A DNA stretch of 14,608 nt from Lentisphaerota bacterium (GTDB lineage: Bacteria > Verrucomicrobiota > Kiritimatiellia > RFP12 > UBA1067): the NCBI GenBank assembly GCA_022839525.1, contig JALHET010000089.1:1-14608 (forward strand), in the 5' to 3' direction. Position numbers and translations under genes: made by a program. Within the stretch, counting starts at the first letter, position 1, and every line of letters begins with the position of its first letter. Positions 6,053-13,942 of this stretch are shown piece after piece. The notes under the pieces were generated by a model. That model saw nothing but the letters and a program-made list of their open reading frames with translations. It did no database searches and was not told where the DNA came from.

Positions 6053-6775
6053 TCACTCCTTGAGGATACGCATTTTCCCCAGCATCTCCCGCACGGCCCG
6101 CTCCAGCCCCACGAAAAGCGCGTGGCAGACGATGCTGTGGCCAATGTTGAGCGTGTCAAGATGCGGGAGCCCCAGAATCGGCCCAACGTTCTCGATACTC
6201 AGGCCGTGCCCCGCATTCACCTTTAGCCCGACCTCGTGCGCACGCCGGGCGGCCGCGATCAGGCGCTCCAGCTCCTCTTCGCGTTCCGGGCATGTCTGTC
6301 CGGCATACGTCCCGGTATGCAGCTCAATGTACGGCGCGCCGATCTCGGCCGAGGCCTCAACCTGACGCAAATCGGGATCGATGAACATGCTCACGCTGAT
6401 ACCTGCCTTGCGCAGTTCCGCCACCACGGGAGCCAGCTCTTTCCGCTGGCCCGCCACATCCAGGCCGCCCTCGGTGGTCAGCTCCTCGCGCCGCTCCGGC
6501 ACCATACACACCTCGTCCGGCTTCACGTCCAACGCCACCGCCACAATGTCGGGGTTGTTCGCCATCTCAAGGTTCATGCGGGTCGTCAGCGACTCGCGCA
6601 GCGCATAGACGTCCGCGTCCTGAATGTGGCGCCGGTCCTCACGCAGATGGATGGTGATGCCGTGCGCACCCGCCTTTTCGCAGAGCGCCGCCGCCTCCAA
6701 CAGACTCGGGTACGTTGTCCGCCGCGCCTGCCGCAGCGTGGCCACATGGTCGATATTCACGCCCAATCGCAGCAT
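6053..6775 (-). CDS. pdxJ: Pyridoxine 5'-phosphate synthase
   Basis: Condenses 1-deoxy-D-xylulose 5-phosphate with 3-amino-2-oxopropyl phosphate to pyridoxine 5'-phosphate, the last ring-forming step of DXP-dependent vitamin B6 synthesis; cytosolic TIM barrel, usually octameric. The 240 residues match the family length. Recognisable blocks are LGVNIDHVATLRQAR at 4-18, TIHLREDRRHI at 41-51 (H43, R45, H50), E70 in MNLEMA, T100 in ELTTEGG, E151 in ELHTG, NAGHGL at 187-192 (H190) and LNIGHSI at 209-215 (H213). They correspond to the catalytic and phosphate-binding residues of the E. coli enzyme. The ATG has AAGGAG 7 nt upstream. It is first in a two-gene unit with the LysM gene and diverges from the LeuT-like transporter. 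Confidence 0.97.
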   Translation of the reverse strand: MLRLGVNIDHVATLRQARRTTYPSLLEAAALCEKAGAHGITIHLREDRRHIQDADVYALRESLTTRMNLEMANNPDIVAVALDVKPDEVCMVPERREELTTEGGLDVAGQRKELAPVVAELRKAGISVSMFIDPDLRQVEASAEIGAPYIELHTGTYAGQTCPEREEELERLIAAARRAHEVGLKVNAGHGLSIENVGPILGLPHLDTLNIGHSIVCHALFVGLERAVREMLGKMRILKE

Positions 6776-6812
6776 GATGTTTCTCCTTCTTAGCGATATA
6801 GATTAACACACC

Positions 6813-6848
6813 CGCTGGCCAGTGGCCAGCGCAACACTGGCCACTGGC
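6813..6848. repeat. Nested perfect palindromes in the pdxJ/transporter intergenic region
   Basis: Two perfect inverted repeats overlap: CGCTGGCCA-G-TGGCCAGCG (6813-6831), and GCCAGTGGCCAG (6818-6829) with CTGGCCACTGGC (6837-6848) around the 7-nt loop CGCAACA. They cannot form together. The element lies 38-73 nt upstream of pdxJ, where its promoter should be, and ~165 nt upstream of the transporter's likely ATG. No T-run follows. The rest of the gap 6776-7012 holds no ORF with recognisable content, only weak promoter-like hexamers. Confidence 0.8.
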
Positions 6849-7012
6849 GTAATCGCTTGATGGCCGGAGAGGGCGAGGGTTTTGCGTTTCCGGTGAAAAA
6901 ACCTTACCCTCTGCGGTTTTTTTCGGTTACACTGTTTTTTTCTTCAAGAATGGTGGGGCGGGATGAAACACCTCGCCACCCTTCCACCTGGACAGAGATA
7001 ACGGAAACGTTT

Positions 7013-7055
7013 ATGCCTTATCGACAAAAAAAAGTCGGTCGCGGCCGGCAGCGCG
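7013..7055 (+). other. Displaced 5' end of the LeuT-like gene, out of frame at an A8 tract
   Basis: ATG at 7013 starts MPYRQKK and reaches a run of eight A (7026-7033) in a different frame from the transporter. Removing one A would continue in frame as K-S-V-A-A-G-S-A-V-G-L-G-N, joining the conserved first membrane segment. In the transporter frame there is a stop at 6999-7001 and no ATG, GTG or TTG before GTG 7056. Only a weak GGAA (7003-7006) precedes the ATG. Even after correction the N-terminus is about 8 residues shorter than LeuT and lacks its conserved Trp and Arg, so a small deletion may also have occurred. Confidence 0.6.
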
Positions 7056-8558
7056 GTGGGTCTCGGCAACTTTCTGCGCTTTCCCGGCGTGGCCGCCCGC
7101 AACGGTGGCGGCGCCTTCATGATCCCCTACTTTTTCGCCCTTGTCTTTCTCGCCCTGCCGCTCTGCTGGATGGAGTGGGCCATGGGCCGCTATGGGGGCC
7201 GTTTCGGCCACGGCAGCGCGCCGGGCGTCTTCGACGCGGTGGGCGACCGCAAACACCCCGTTCTCAAATACCTCGGCGTGTTTGGCGTGGCGGGTGCGCT
7301 CGGCATTTTCTTTTATTACGTCTATATCGAGTCCTGGACGCTTGCCTACAGCGTCTTCGCCCTCACCGGCCACTATGCCTCCGCCCAGACACCCGCTGAA
7401 ATGGCAGCGTTTCTCGGCAGCTATCTGAAAGGGGACGGCGGGGTTTTCAGCAGCCGCCTGCCTGCTTACGGGTTTTTCCTCATCACGTTCTTCTGCAATT
7501 TCTACGTGCTCTACCATGGCATCAACCGCGGGATTGAACGTTTCTGCAAATTCGCCATGCCCCTGCTTTTCGTCACGGCCGTCATCCTGGTGATCCGCGT
7601 CTTCACGCTCGGCACGCCCGTCAACCCCGAATGGACGCTTGACCGCGCGTTGGGCTTTCTCTGGAACCCCGATTTCGCCGCGCTCAAGAGCGGCAAGGTC
7701 TGGCTCGAAGCTGCCGGACAGGTCTTCTTCTCCACGTCGGTCGGCATCGGCGCGCTCCTCACCTATGCCACGTACCTGAAAGCGGACGACGACACGCTGC
7801 TGCCCTCCACGACCGCCTCGTTCCTGAACGAATTCGCCGAGGTCGTGCTCGGAGCCTCGATCGTCGTACCCGCCGCCTTCCTGTTTTTCGGGCCCGCCGG
7901 CACGACGGAGGCGGTCGAAGGGGGCACCTTTGGCCTCGCCTTCCGGACGACGCCGCTCATCTTCAACCACATGGCCGGCGGCGCGTGGATCGGCTTCGCC
8001 TGGTTCCTGCTGCTGTTCATCGCGGGCGGCACCAGCTCGGTCTCCATGCTCCAACCCGCGGTCGCGTTTCTCGAAGAGGAGTTCGGCTTCAACCGCAAAC
8101 GCTGCATCGCCGCTCTCGGCCTCGTCTCGTTCGCGGCGGCCCACCTCGCGATTTTCGGCAACGGCGTGCTGGACGAGATGGACTTCTGGTTTAGCTCCTT
8201 CGGCCTGCCGATGTTCGGCCTGATCGAGGCCTGCGTCTTCCTCTACTGTTTCGGCCCCACCCGAGGCTGGCAGGAACTCCACGCCGGCTCGTCTCTCCGG
8301 CTCCCCTCTTTCTTCAGGCCGGTGCTGACCTTTGTGACCCCGCTCCTCCTTTTCGCCATCCTTGCGGGCTGGCTGGCGACCGACGGCTGGAAAACGATCC
8401 TGATGAAAAAATCCGTCGACGGTCACCTCGTGCCACTCTACGCGCCCGAGCAGATACCGTGGATCATCGGCACGCGCCTCTTCTGCCTCGCGCTGATCGG
8501 CGTCACCTGCCTGCTCATCCGCCGCGCCTGGTCCCGCCGCGTGGGGCAGGGCAGGTGA
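7056..8558 (+). CDS. Sodium-dependent amino-acid transporter, LeuT/NSS (SNF) family, N-terminus disrupted
   Basis: Na+-coupled symporter of the neurotransmitter:sodium symporter family in the inner membrane, closely resembling Aquifex LeuT along its length. Numbered from GTG 7056 (500 residues) it has GLGNFLRFPG at 2-11 (TM1b), NGGGAFMIPY, MEWAMGRYGG, YYVYIESWTL, GIERFCKFAMP, FLNEFAEVVLGAS (counterpart of LeuT Asn286), AGGTSSVSMLQP (counterpart of Thr354/Ser355 at Na2) and LDEMDFW (Asp404 of the outer gate). About 11-12 membrane segments are expected. GTG 7056 cannot be the authentic start: it corresponds to LeuT Val23 and omits Gly20 and Ala22, which bind Na+. The upstream sequence is described separately. 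It is either a frameshifted gene or an assembly error; the rest of the ORF is intact. It is transcribed convergently with the RluD gene. Confidence 0.85.
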   Translation: MGLGNFLRFPGVAARNGGGAFMIPYFFALVFLALPLCWMEWAMGRYGGRFGHGSAPGVFDAVGDRKHPVLKYLGVFGVAGALGIFFYYVYIESWTLAYSVFALTGHYASAQTPAEMAAFLGSYLKGDGGVFSSRLPAYGFFLITFFCNFYVLYHGINRGIERFCKFAMPLLFVTAVILVIRVFTLGTPVNPEWTLDRALGFLWNPDFAALKSGKVWLEAAGQVFFSTSVGIGALLTYATYLKADDDTLLPSTTASFLNEFAEVVLGASIVVPAAFLFFGPAGTTEAVEGGTFGLAFRTTPLIFNHMAGGAWIGFAWFLLLFIAGGTSSVSMLQPAVAFLEEEFGFNRKRCIAALGLVSFAAAHLAIFGNGVLDEMDFWFSSFGLPMFGLIEACVFLYCFGPTRGWQELHAGSSLRLPSFFRPVLTFVTPLLLFAILAGWLATDGWKTILMKKSVDGHLVPLYAPEQIPWIIGTRLFCLALIGVTCLLIRRAWSRRVGQGR

Positions 8559-8649
8559 AAGGCGATGCGGAAACCGCTGTCGCGTACGCATCCCAGAAAC
8601 CAACTCCCCTCAACGGTCTGTGACTCGGGGATGCCCCCAAAAAAGCGGC

Positions 8650-9609
8650 CTAAAGAAAAGGCAGGAAATCTTCCGGCAGCGGCGCAACAAAGTCCATCGG
8701 CGACCCCGTCACCGGATGGGTGAAAGACAACTGCGCGGCGTGAAGCATCTGGCGTGCGGGAAGATGCGGGAGGCACTTGTCCACCGCAGGTTTCCCGTAC
8801 AGCGTATCCCCGATTACCGGGCAGCCCAACGCTTGCATGTGGACGCGGATCTGATGCGTGCGGCCGGTCTCGATGCGGCAGCGCACCAGCGTGATGCCGC
8901 CGAGCCGCCGCTCGACCGCGTAGTGCGTCACCGCTTCTTTACCGTTGCGCGCCACCACGGCCATTTTTTGGCGGTGCACGGGGTGCCGCCCGATCAGCGA
9001 GCGCAGGGTTCCCGACGGTTTCGGCGGCACGCCGTGAACCAGCGTCAGATACTCCTTGGATATCCCCCCCGTCTTGAACAGCCGCACGAAACCCGCCATG
9101 GCCGCATCGTTTTTCGCCACCACCATCAGCCCCGATGTGTCTTTGTCCAGACGGTGTACAATCCCCGGCCGCTCCACGCCCCCGACGCCGCCCAAGTCGC
9201 GGCAGTGATGCAGCAGCGCGTTCACCAGCGTGCCGCAGGCATGCCCGGGCGCCGGATGCACCACCAGCCCGGCAGGCTTGTTGAGCGCCAGGAAGTCGCC
9301 GTCCTCATACACGATGTCGAGCGGAATATCCTCAGGCTCCGGAACTGCGGATATGGGGGCGGGAATAACGATCTCAAGCACCTGACCGGCTTTCGGTTTG
9401 GCATTCGCCTTCACCGCCACGCCTCCACAGGTCACACGCCCCTCTTTGATCAGCGCCTGAATCCTCGCCCGCGACAGCGTCGCCACCTGAGCCGCCAGCC
9501 ATGCGTCCAACCGCCCTTTCGCACCCTCCGGCACGTTGAGCGACAACACCTCCGCACCCTCTTCCGCGGCCAGCGTCTCGTCATCAAGAAATTCCCCGGT
9601 ATCTACCAT
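8650..9609 (-). CDS. RluD/RluA-family 23S rRNA pseudouridine synthase
   Basis: Converts uridines in large-subunit rRNA to pseudouridine; a cytosolic ribosome-maturation enzyme. The 319 residues contain an N-terminal S4 RNA-binding domain at ~22-85 (GRLDAWLAAQ, SRARIQALIKEGRVTCGG) and the catalytic domain with LNKPAGLVVHPA at 109-120, HRLDKDTSGLMVVAK at 152-166 (catalytic Asp155) and GRTHQIRVHMQALG in the third conserved block. The S4 domain points to RluD/RluC rather than RluA, but the exact target uridines cannot be inferred, so no symbol is given. The ATG at 9609 lies 33 nt after the stop of the HzsA-like gene. Its ribosome binding site is weak and a slightly downstream start is possible, though no better one is evident. 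Confidence 0.92.
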   Translation of the reverse strand: MVDTGEFLDDETLAAEEGAEVLSLNVPEGAKGRLDAWLAAQVATLSRARIQALIKEGRVTCGGVAVKANAKPKAGQVLEIVIPAPISAVPEPEDIPLDIVYEDGDFLALNKPAGLVVHPAPGHACGTLVNALLHHCRDLGGVGGVERPGIVHRLDKDTSGLMVVAKNDAAMAGFVRLFKTGGISKEYLTLVHGVPPKPSGTLRSLIGRHPVHRQKMAVVARNGKEAVTHYAVERRLGGITLVRCRIETGRTHQIRVHMQALGCPVIGDTLYGKPAVDKCLPHLPARQMLHAAQLSFTHPVTGSPMDFVAPLPEDFLPFL

Positions 9610-9642
9610 TTCCGCATCTGGCCTTCCGAAAAAGACTCCGAA

Positions 9643-12600
9643 TCATTCATCCGCGACGACACGGAAGCCGACGTCGTAGACCCTTTGCCAAGGCGCATAA
9701 GGAACGCGCGCCGCAAACGTGGCGTATCGCGGACGCTTCCACCACGAACCGCCGCGCGCAAGGGCGCGGCCGTCCGGCAGGCGATCAGAGGTCCATTCCC
9801 ACACATTGCCGTGGACATCGCGCAACCCCCAAGCATTGGCCGCGAAGGTCCCGGCCGGGGACGACACTCGGAAACCGTCCGAACACGCTGTGATTGCGGG
9901 GCGCCAAGCTGGAACCGCAGCAGCCGGGATATTACGGTTTTGGAGGCCGATCCCGCGCTCCATCTTGCGGAAGACCGCGTCCGCCAGATTGGCGAACCGC
10001 GAAAAGTCCTCATCCACCCCGCCATAGAACAAAGGTGTGGCCGCGCCGGCGCGGGCAGCCCATTCCCATTCGTCGCCGCCGGGCAAACGCACGCGGCTCC
10101 CGCTCTTCTGCGAGGCAAAACGGCAGAAGGCTTCAGCGGATTCAAAGGACACACGGCAAACCGGCTGCGTGGGAGCGTTGAGCGGATAGCCGCGATCCGC
10201 CACCTCGAACTGCATGAACTCGCCGCGCTCCAGAAAACTGTCATGTGCCGGGTCAAAGCGGGCATACTGCTCGTTGGTGACCTCGTCCACACTGATCCAG
10301 AACGGTTTTTTGATCTCGACCGCGCGGCCGTCGGCAGCGGCAAACGCGCCGGCGGGAACACGCACAAGCTTCAGCTTCACGCCGCCGCCGAGGTCAAGCG
10401 CTCGCGTGACCTCGCCCAGCGCCTGCTGTTTGGCACGCGCCGCCGCCGCGCCGAACGGCCAGCCCGCGACAACGGGAGCCTGTTCTTTCGCGGGCGGCAA
10501 AGCGGCGGCAGGCGGTAAAGCGGGCGCGGCCAGCTTGGCCGCGCCATACGTGACCTCGTGCGCCTCGTCGATATCCGCATACCGTTTCTGCATCTCGTTG
10601 CGGCGGACGGCAAGGTTTCCCATGCGCTTTTTCCCGACATTCTCCGACCATGTGCCGTGGTTGGGACGATTGAGGTCGATCCAAGTCGTCAGGCGGTCCC
10701 ACGCTTCCGTGTCAAGCCGCACACCGTGGTGCCCCGCCTCCAGAATCTGGAAAAGCTCGGTGGTCGAAACATGGAAGTCACACGGAAACTGGAGGTTGTT
10801 GTCGCCTTCCTGCGTCTGGCTGCGGATGAAGGAGCAGAGCGCGAGGTATGCGGGTGGAAAGAGGTTGTTTGCGTTGATGTAGTAGACCGTTTTCGTTTTG
10901 ATCGGCACACCGGGCAGGAGCCTGAAATCGGGACGCCCCGCTGTGCCGTCGTGGCAACGGACGCAGTAGCGGTCAAGCACGGGCTGAACCTCGCGGTTGA
11001 AGCCGATGCCGCGCTCCGGACCGTACCACGGCTCAATCTTCGACGGTTCGCGTTCCATGGCCAGAATGCGGGTCAGCGGCCCGGCGCCGCTGTCCTGCGG
11101 CTCGTGGCAGCCCGAGCAGGACTGGAGTTCGCCGGGCATGACGGTGAGCCAGCTCCGCATCACCTGCAGGGCGCGGCCCTGCGCGTCCAACGGCTGGAGC
11201 GCAACCGGCGTGTTGGCGGGAACCTCGAAAAAGGCCGAGCCGTCGGCCTCGACGGGCACGGTACCCATGATGCGCACCACGTCCCAAGGCCCGTCGAACC
11301 CCACCCGGTCGGTCTCAGCCCCCATGCCCCGGTAGGCAAAAGAATAGGTGAAGACCCGTAGTTTCTTGACCGTCCCGCGCGGCACACCCGCGAGGCCGGG
11401 CCCCGCATAGATGTCGGTGACCTTGACGCATCCGTTTTTTTCACCCGCCTTCACATGGTCCTGCAGCAGGGTCGGGCGCGGCCTTGCCCGAACCGGCACG
11501 GGTTCAAGGATCGCCTGTCCAGGCTCCTCATAGATCAGCGTAAGGTTATCGAAGGTGTCGGCCAAGTAAAGCCCCCAACGCGCTTTCAGGTCAGGTTTGC
11601 AGGCGGTCAACACATAGCCGCCGCCGAGCGGCCAAGGGTGCAGAAACTTGGGCCAGGAGTTGTCGACGAGGTAGTCTTCGAAGACGGGCTCAACGGTTTT
11701 CCCGCGGCCGGGAATGCGCTGGACCACGCCCTGCGCCTCCCGGCGGCCAAGCGTGGGATCGAACAGGATCAGTTCGCCCATGCGCGGCACGCCGTGGTGC
11801 CCCGAGACGACTGCGGTAAAGCGGTGCGGGTCATCCGGAACCGGACGCGCGTAGAACATCGCATTCGGCCAATAGCTGTTGCTGCCGTAGAGTGCGCGCT
11901 GTCCCGTGCCGTCGGGGTTCATCGTGAAGAGGATGCGCGTAGCGAAATGCACGGTTCCGCTGTACTCCCACCTCAAGTACATGACGCGCCCGTCCTGAAG
12001 CGGAGCCGGATACCAGTTGTGATCCTGGTCGAAAGTCAGGCGGCGGATATGGCCGTCGGCAGGATACCAGCGGTAAAGGGCGGCGACGTAAGAAGAGCCG
12101 ACCACGCAGGGCACTCCGATGAACGTGGCGTTGGAAAGGAACAGCACGGAATCGTCCGCCAGCCAGCAGCCCGCATAGTTATCCGTGTCGTTGTCCGGAA
12201 TAAGGGGAAGCTCCGTGATGCGCCCCGGTGCCTCGACATCCAGTTCGTAGACGCGGTGGAGGCCTTTCCCGTTCTCGCCGGTGAACATCAGCCGACGCGC
12301 GTCCCAGTGGAGCTGCAGGTCGCCAACATAGGTGCCGGGCGCGGCTTTGTGGAGCGCCTGAACAGCGGGCTGCCCGCGCAGGTTGGTCATGACCGCGATC
12401 TCATTGATCAGGCCTTTGCGGTTCACTTCGCGCTGCTGACTCCAGTTGCTGGGCAGGGCAAGGTTGTTAGCGCCCCTGCGCACGACAAGCAAACGGTCCA
12501 TATCCAGCAACGGGTTGGCCAGCAGGGCTGTGCGGACCTGGCCGAGCAGGGATAGGGCTTCGGCTTGGGCGGACTGTTCGCCCCCGTCCAACCGCTTCAG

Positions 12601-12822
12601 CAGCGCGTCGCGCCGCTCCTCAAGTGCGGCACACCACGCGAGGTCGTCTTTGGCGCACGTCTGTGGCCACCGTGCAGCCATGTCTTCCAGCGCGAGCCGG
12701 ACAGACTCTGGCCGGAGCTGGGTGAGTTGCCGCCGAAGGCCCGCAGACCCTTGCGCGAAAGCGGAAAAAGCGAACCCCACAAGCGCCATCAGCAGGAAAA
12801 GACCTCTTGTCACGATACCCAC
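9643..12822 (-). CDS. Secreted di-heme HzsA-like protein fused to a non-catalytic FGE/SUMF1-like domain
   Basis: A 1059-residue exported protein. Residues 1-23 are a signal peptide (start GTG 12822; an in-frame GTG at 12813 is possible). About 40-110 is helical. From ~165 to 440 are WD/TolB-like propeller strands (LHWDARRLMFTGENG, WLADDSVLFLSNATF, MNPDGTGQRALYG). Residues ~465-725 hold two c-type heme sites, CSGCH at 569-573 and CVRCH at 620-624, in a context like the hydrazine synthase alpha middle domain and PVC relatives. A Pro/Ala linker (763-784) leads to a C-terminal formylglycine-generating-enzyme-like domain (812-1057: RLPGGDEWEWAARAG, LRDVHGNVWEWTSD, RGGSWWKR, VGFRVV). The two catalytic Cys of true FGE are absent from the RGGSWWKRPRYATF region. 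A periplasmic redox or ligand-binding role is likely; the substrate is unknown. It lies between an aldo/keto reductase and an rRNA-modification gene. Confidence 0.8.
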   Translation of the reverse strand: MGIVTRGLFLLMALVGFAFSAFAQGSAGLRRQLTQLRPESVRLALEDMAARWPQTCAKDDLAWCAALEERRDALLKRLDGGEQSAQAEALSLLGQVRTALLANPLLDMDRLLVVRRGANNLALPSNWSQQREVNRKGLINEIAVMTNLRGQPAVQALHKAAPGTYVGDLQLHWDARRLMFTGENGKGLHRVYELDVEAPGRITELPLIPDNDTDNYAGCWLADDSVLFLSNATFIGVPCVVGSSYVAALYRWYPADGHIRRLTFDQDHNWYPAPLQDGRVMYLRWEYSGTVHFATRILFTMNPDGTGQRALYGSNSYWPNAMFYARPVPDDPHRFTAVVSGHHGVPRMGELILFDPTLGRREAQGVVQRIPGRGKTVEPVFEDYLVDNSWPKFLHPWPLGGGYVLTACKPDLKARWGLYLADTFDNLTLIYEEPGQAILEPVPVRARPRPTLLQDHVKAGEKNGCVKVTDIYAGPGLAGVPRGTVKKLRVFTYSFAYRGMGAETDRVGFDGPWDVVRIMGTVPVEADGSAFFEVPANTPVALQPLDAQGRALQVMRSWLTVMPGELQSCSGCHEPQDSGAGPLTRILAMEREPSKIEPWYGPERGIGFNREVQPVLDRYCVRCHDGTAGRPDFRLLPGVPIKTKTVYYINANNLFPPAYLALCSFIRSQTQEGDNNLQFPCDFHVSTTELFQILEAGHHGVRLDTEAWDRLTTWIDLNRPNHGTWSENVGKKRMGNLAVRRNEMQKRYADIDEAHEVTYGAAKLAAPALPPAAALPPAKEQAPVVAGWPFGAAAARAKQQALGEVTRALDLGGGVKLKLVRVPAGAFAAADGRAVEIKKPFWISVDEVTNEQYARFDPAHDSFLERGEFMQFEVADRGYPLNAPTQPVCRVSFESAEAFCRFASQKSGSRVRLPGGDEWEWAARAGAATPLFYGGVDEDFSRFANLADAVFRKMERGIGLQNRNIPAAAVPAWRPAITACSDGFRVSSPAGTFAANAWGLRDVHGNVWEWTSDRLPDGRALARGGSWWKRPRYATFAARVPYAPWQRVYDVGFRVVADE

Positions 12823-12846
12823 CGCACGGTTTGGCCTGAATCTGAT

Positions 12847-13839
12847 TTACACATGTAATGGGGCCAGCGCTTCGACATCGCTCCGCATGAGGGCAATGTC
12901 TTCGTCCAAGAGATCGACGGAGCCTGCCCTGGCGTTCTCGAGCGCATCAGCGGCCTTGCGCGCGCCGCACAGCGCGACGGTTAAGCCCGGCTGCGCGATC
13001 GTCCAGGCAATCACCAGTTGCGCCAGCGTACACGCATATTTATCCGTCAGGCTCTTCCATCCCGCAAGCAGGTCGAGCACACTGCGCCGTTTGTCGGGAA
13101 TGAACCACGGGATCTGGTTCCTGAACGCCCCCTGGGCGAAGGTGGTGTCCATCCCGATCTTTCCCGTCAAGAGTCCCTGCTCGAGCGGCGAATAGGCGAG
13201 AACCGCGATATCGTGTTGCCGGCAGTAGGGGAGCAGGCTCTTCTCTATGGTACGGTCAAGAATGCTGTAGCGAGGCTGGTTGCTGACGATCACGCCTGAG
13301 GCTCGGTATTCGTCCATTTGGGCGGGAGCACAGTTGGAAACGCCGATCTCGCGGATCTTGCCCTCTTGCCGCAAGTCCATCAGACAGGCCATGGTGTCCT
13401 CGATGGGCGTTTTGAAAGGCTCCACCGCCTGAGCGTGCGTCTGGTACAAGTCGATGCGGTCAGTACCCAGCCGCCTCAGGCTTGCCTCGACCTCAATACG
13501 GAGCGTGCGCGGCTCCAGACAGCGGCGTACCGTGCGCCCGTTCTGTTCAAAATGGACCGTTCCCGTGTCGTCGCCCCACCAGAGACCGCACTTGGTGGCA
13601 AGAACAACCTTGTCGCGGCGTCCCCGCACGGCTTGACCCACAATCTCCTCGCTGTGTCCAAAACCATAAACAGGCGCGGTGTCGATGAGGGTCACGCCTT
13701 CGTCAATTGACGCCTGAATCGCGCGAATGGATTCCGCATCATCCGAATCGCCCCACCACGGGCCGCCGCCGATCGCCCAGGTGCCCAGCGCGACCGCAGA
13801 AGCGTTTAATTCAGAAGAACCCAGTTTCCGGTATTTCAT
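12847..13839 (-). CDS. Aldo/keto reductase
   Basis: NAD(P)H-dependent oxidoreductase of the aldo/keto reductase superfamily, cytosolic TIM barrel, 330 residues. The catalytic tetrad is visible: Asp53 and Tyr58 in IDTAPVYGFGHSEE, Lys83 in VLATKCG and His135 in YQTHAQ. GVSNCAPAQM and YSPLEQGLLTGKIG are typical of the AKR11/12-like branch that includes general stress protein 69 and IolS. The ATG at 13839 follows GAGGGGG at normal spacing; a longer reading to 13989 would cross the divergent promoter region. It is first in a likely three-gene minus-strand unit, with the heme/FGE-like gene starting 24 nt after its stop. A near-palindrome 31-46 nt upstream may control it. The substrate cannot be inferred. 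Confidence 0.93.
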   Translation of the reverse strand: MKYRKLGSSELNASAVALGTWAIGGGPWWGDSDDAESIRAIQASIDEGVTLIDTAPVYGFGHSEEIVGQAVRGRRDKVVLATKCGLWWGDDTGTVHFEQNGRTVRRCLEPRTLRIEVEASLRRLGTDRIDLYQTHAQAVEPFKTPIEDTMACLMDLRQEGKIREIGVSNCAPAQMDEYRASGVIVSNQPRYSILDRTIEKSLLPYCRQHDIAVLAYSPLEQGLLTGKIGMDTTFAQGAFRNQIPWFIPDKRRSVLDLLAGWKSLTDKYACTLAQLVIAWTIAQPGLTVALCGARKAADALENARAGSVDLLDEDIALMRSDVEALAPLHV

Positions 13840-13869
13840 TTTCGCCCCCTCTCTTTTTGTGAAGGACTT

Positions 13870-13885
13870 TAGCATATATACGCTA
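13870..13885. promoter_or_regulatory. Near-palindrome, possible operator upstream of the aldo/keto reductase
   Basis: TAGCATATATACGCTA equals its own reverse complement except at one symmetric pair (14 of 16 bases). It lies 31-46 nt before the aldo/keto reductase ATG, in the 139-nt region shared with the divergent LarA-like gene, and its AT-rich core could also supply the -10 of the reductase promoter. No matching regulator gene is in the window. Confidence 0.35.
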
Positions 13886-13942
13886 GATGCGACACTATTT
13901 TTTGAACACTGAAACCGCGTTGGCAGGAGCCGCATTTCGCCG

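Noticed and set aside
6896..6922. AAAAAACC ... GGTTTTTT inverted repeat as a terminator upstream of the transporter
   Set aside because: The stem is almost entirely A-T with an 11-nt loop, and no gene ends before it on either strand.
7011..8603. A 530-residue open frame on the minus strand opposite the transporter
   Set aside because: Its composition is Arg/Glu/Ala/Gly-rich with no recognisable domain, and the plus strand encodes a clear LeuT homologue; it is a GC-rich shadow frame.
8588..8638. Inverted repeat GCATCCC/GGGATGC between the transporter and the RluD gene as a terminator
   Set aside because: The loop is over 30 nt and no T-run follows in either direction; the 91-nt gap shows nothing else I can support.
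9643..10400. A functional formylglycine-generating enzyme (sulfatase activator)
   Set aside because: Both catalytic cysteines are missing from the RGGSWWKRPRYATF segment, and no sulfatase gene lies nearby.
8620..10518. A 632-residue open frame on the plus strand
   Set aside because: It runs antisense to the RluD-type gene and across the FGE-like end of the large gene, both well supported; its translation is His/Arg-rich and shows no family.
11455..12555. A 366-residue open frame on the plus strand
   Set aside because: It lies antisense within the heme/FGE-like gene and has shadow-frame composition.
9643..12822. Genuine hydrazine synthase (anammox)
   Set aside because: Only alpha-like features are present, with no HzsB or HzsC neighbours. 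HzsA-like proteins are known from non-anammox PVC bacteria.
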